Assembly: GCA_934757945.1 (NCBI GenBank)
Contig: CAKVLT010000055.1
Coordinates: 1-12,931 of the forward strand
Reading direction: 5' to 3'
Length of the DNA stretch: 12,931 nt
Source of the DNA: an uncultured Bulleidia sp.
Lineage (GTDB): Bacteria; Bacillota_I; Bacilli_A; Erysipelotrichales; Erysipelotrichaceae
Shown here in pieces: positions 12,870 to 12,931 of the stretch. How positions within the stretch are numbered: the first letter of the stretch is position 1; each line of letters begins with the position of its first letter. The translations under genes and the position numbers were made by a program. The notes below the pieces were generated by a model that had not been told where the DNA came from, made no database searches, and saw only the letters and a program-made list of their open reading frames with translations.

Positions 12870-12931
12870 TCTGTACCTATTCAATAATAATAAAATTTGC
12901 GATGATGACACTGGAAAACAAAACGTATCCA

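Noticed and set aside
12156..12904. TTTGCGATG direct repeat at 12156-12164 and 12896-12904 as target-site duplication around the leaderless frame
   Set aside because: A 9-base match at this distance is not rare, there are no inverted ends or transposase, and the frame has no mobile-element features.
1..12931. tRNA, rRNA, CRISPR array or complete insertion sequence
   Set aside because: I found no cloverleaf, rRNA segment, regularly spaced repeat or complete transposase with inverted ends when reading both strands by eye; a covariance-model scan was not possible here.

Overview
The window looks like a low-GC Bacillota chromosome, probably a gut anaerobe of the Erysipelotrichia type. That placement is inferred from strong AAAGGAG ribosome sites, AT-rich sigma-A promoters, T-tailed hairpin terminators, an RpiR/sulfatase pair and Gram-positive type IV-like prepilins. 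I cannot name a species.

Positions 1-8003 are ordinary accessory metabolism. They hold the 3' end of an Rpn-family nuclease/transposase-like gene, an RpiR regulator divergent from a cytoplasmic formylglycine-type sulfatase, a stand-alone MBOAT acyltransferase, a convergent AAA/DUF4143 ATPase, an iron-sulfur-flavoprotein-like reductase, and a UPF0303 gene tightly followed by a Gfo/Idh/MocA oxidoreductase. Most of these units have their own promoter and hairpin terminator, so each probably works independently.

Positions 8086-10033 are the most interesting part. A complete prepilin gene with promoter and ribosome site (9186-9629) is flanked on both sides by pilin bodies that lack a start, ribosome site and class III leader. 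One is upstream and inverted (8137-8463), joined to a broken AIPR-like phage-defence gene. The other is downstream and direct (9629-9952), starting at the stop codon of the intact gene. All three share a conserved stretch after the N-terminal helix, including a 14-bp block identical in all three and a 20-bp block identical in two, and then diverge. This is the geometry of an expression site with silent donor cassettes, as in Neisseria pilE/pilS. Here that is an inference from sequence layout, and decayed tandem pilin paralogues are the alternative.

Positions about 10034-12180 are visibly more GC-rich than both flanks and look imported. They hold a membrane-anchored NERD nuclease-like protein with a topoisomerase-type zinc ribbon, a 3' fragment of a second Rpn-like gene, a large hairpin, and a second unrelated prepilin gene on the minus strand (11541-11984). 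A repeat of about 50 bp lies on either side of the NERD/Rpn fragment module.

Positions 12186-12869 hold a further leaderless reading frame. It has a Gly/Thr/Ser-rich linker and two related modules resembling small carbohydrate-binding repeats, and it is interrupted by one in-frame TGA. It may be the tail of a larger pilin-like adhesin, again in unexpressed form. No pilus assembly genes (ATPase, platform protein, prepilin peptidase) lie in the window, so any export machinery must be elsewhere.
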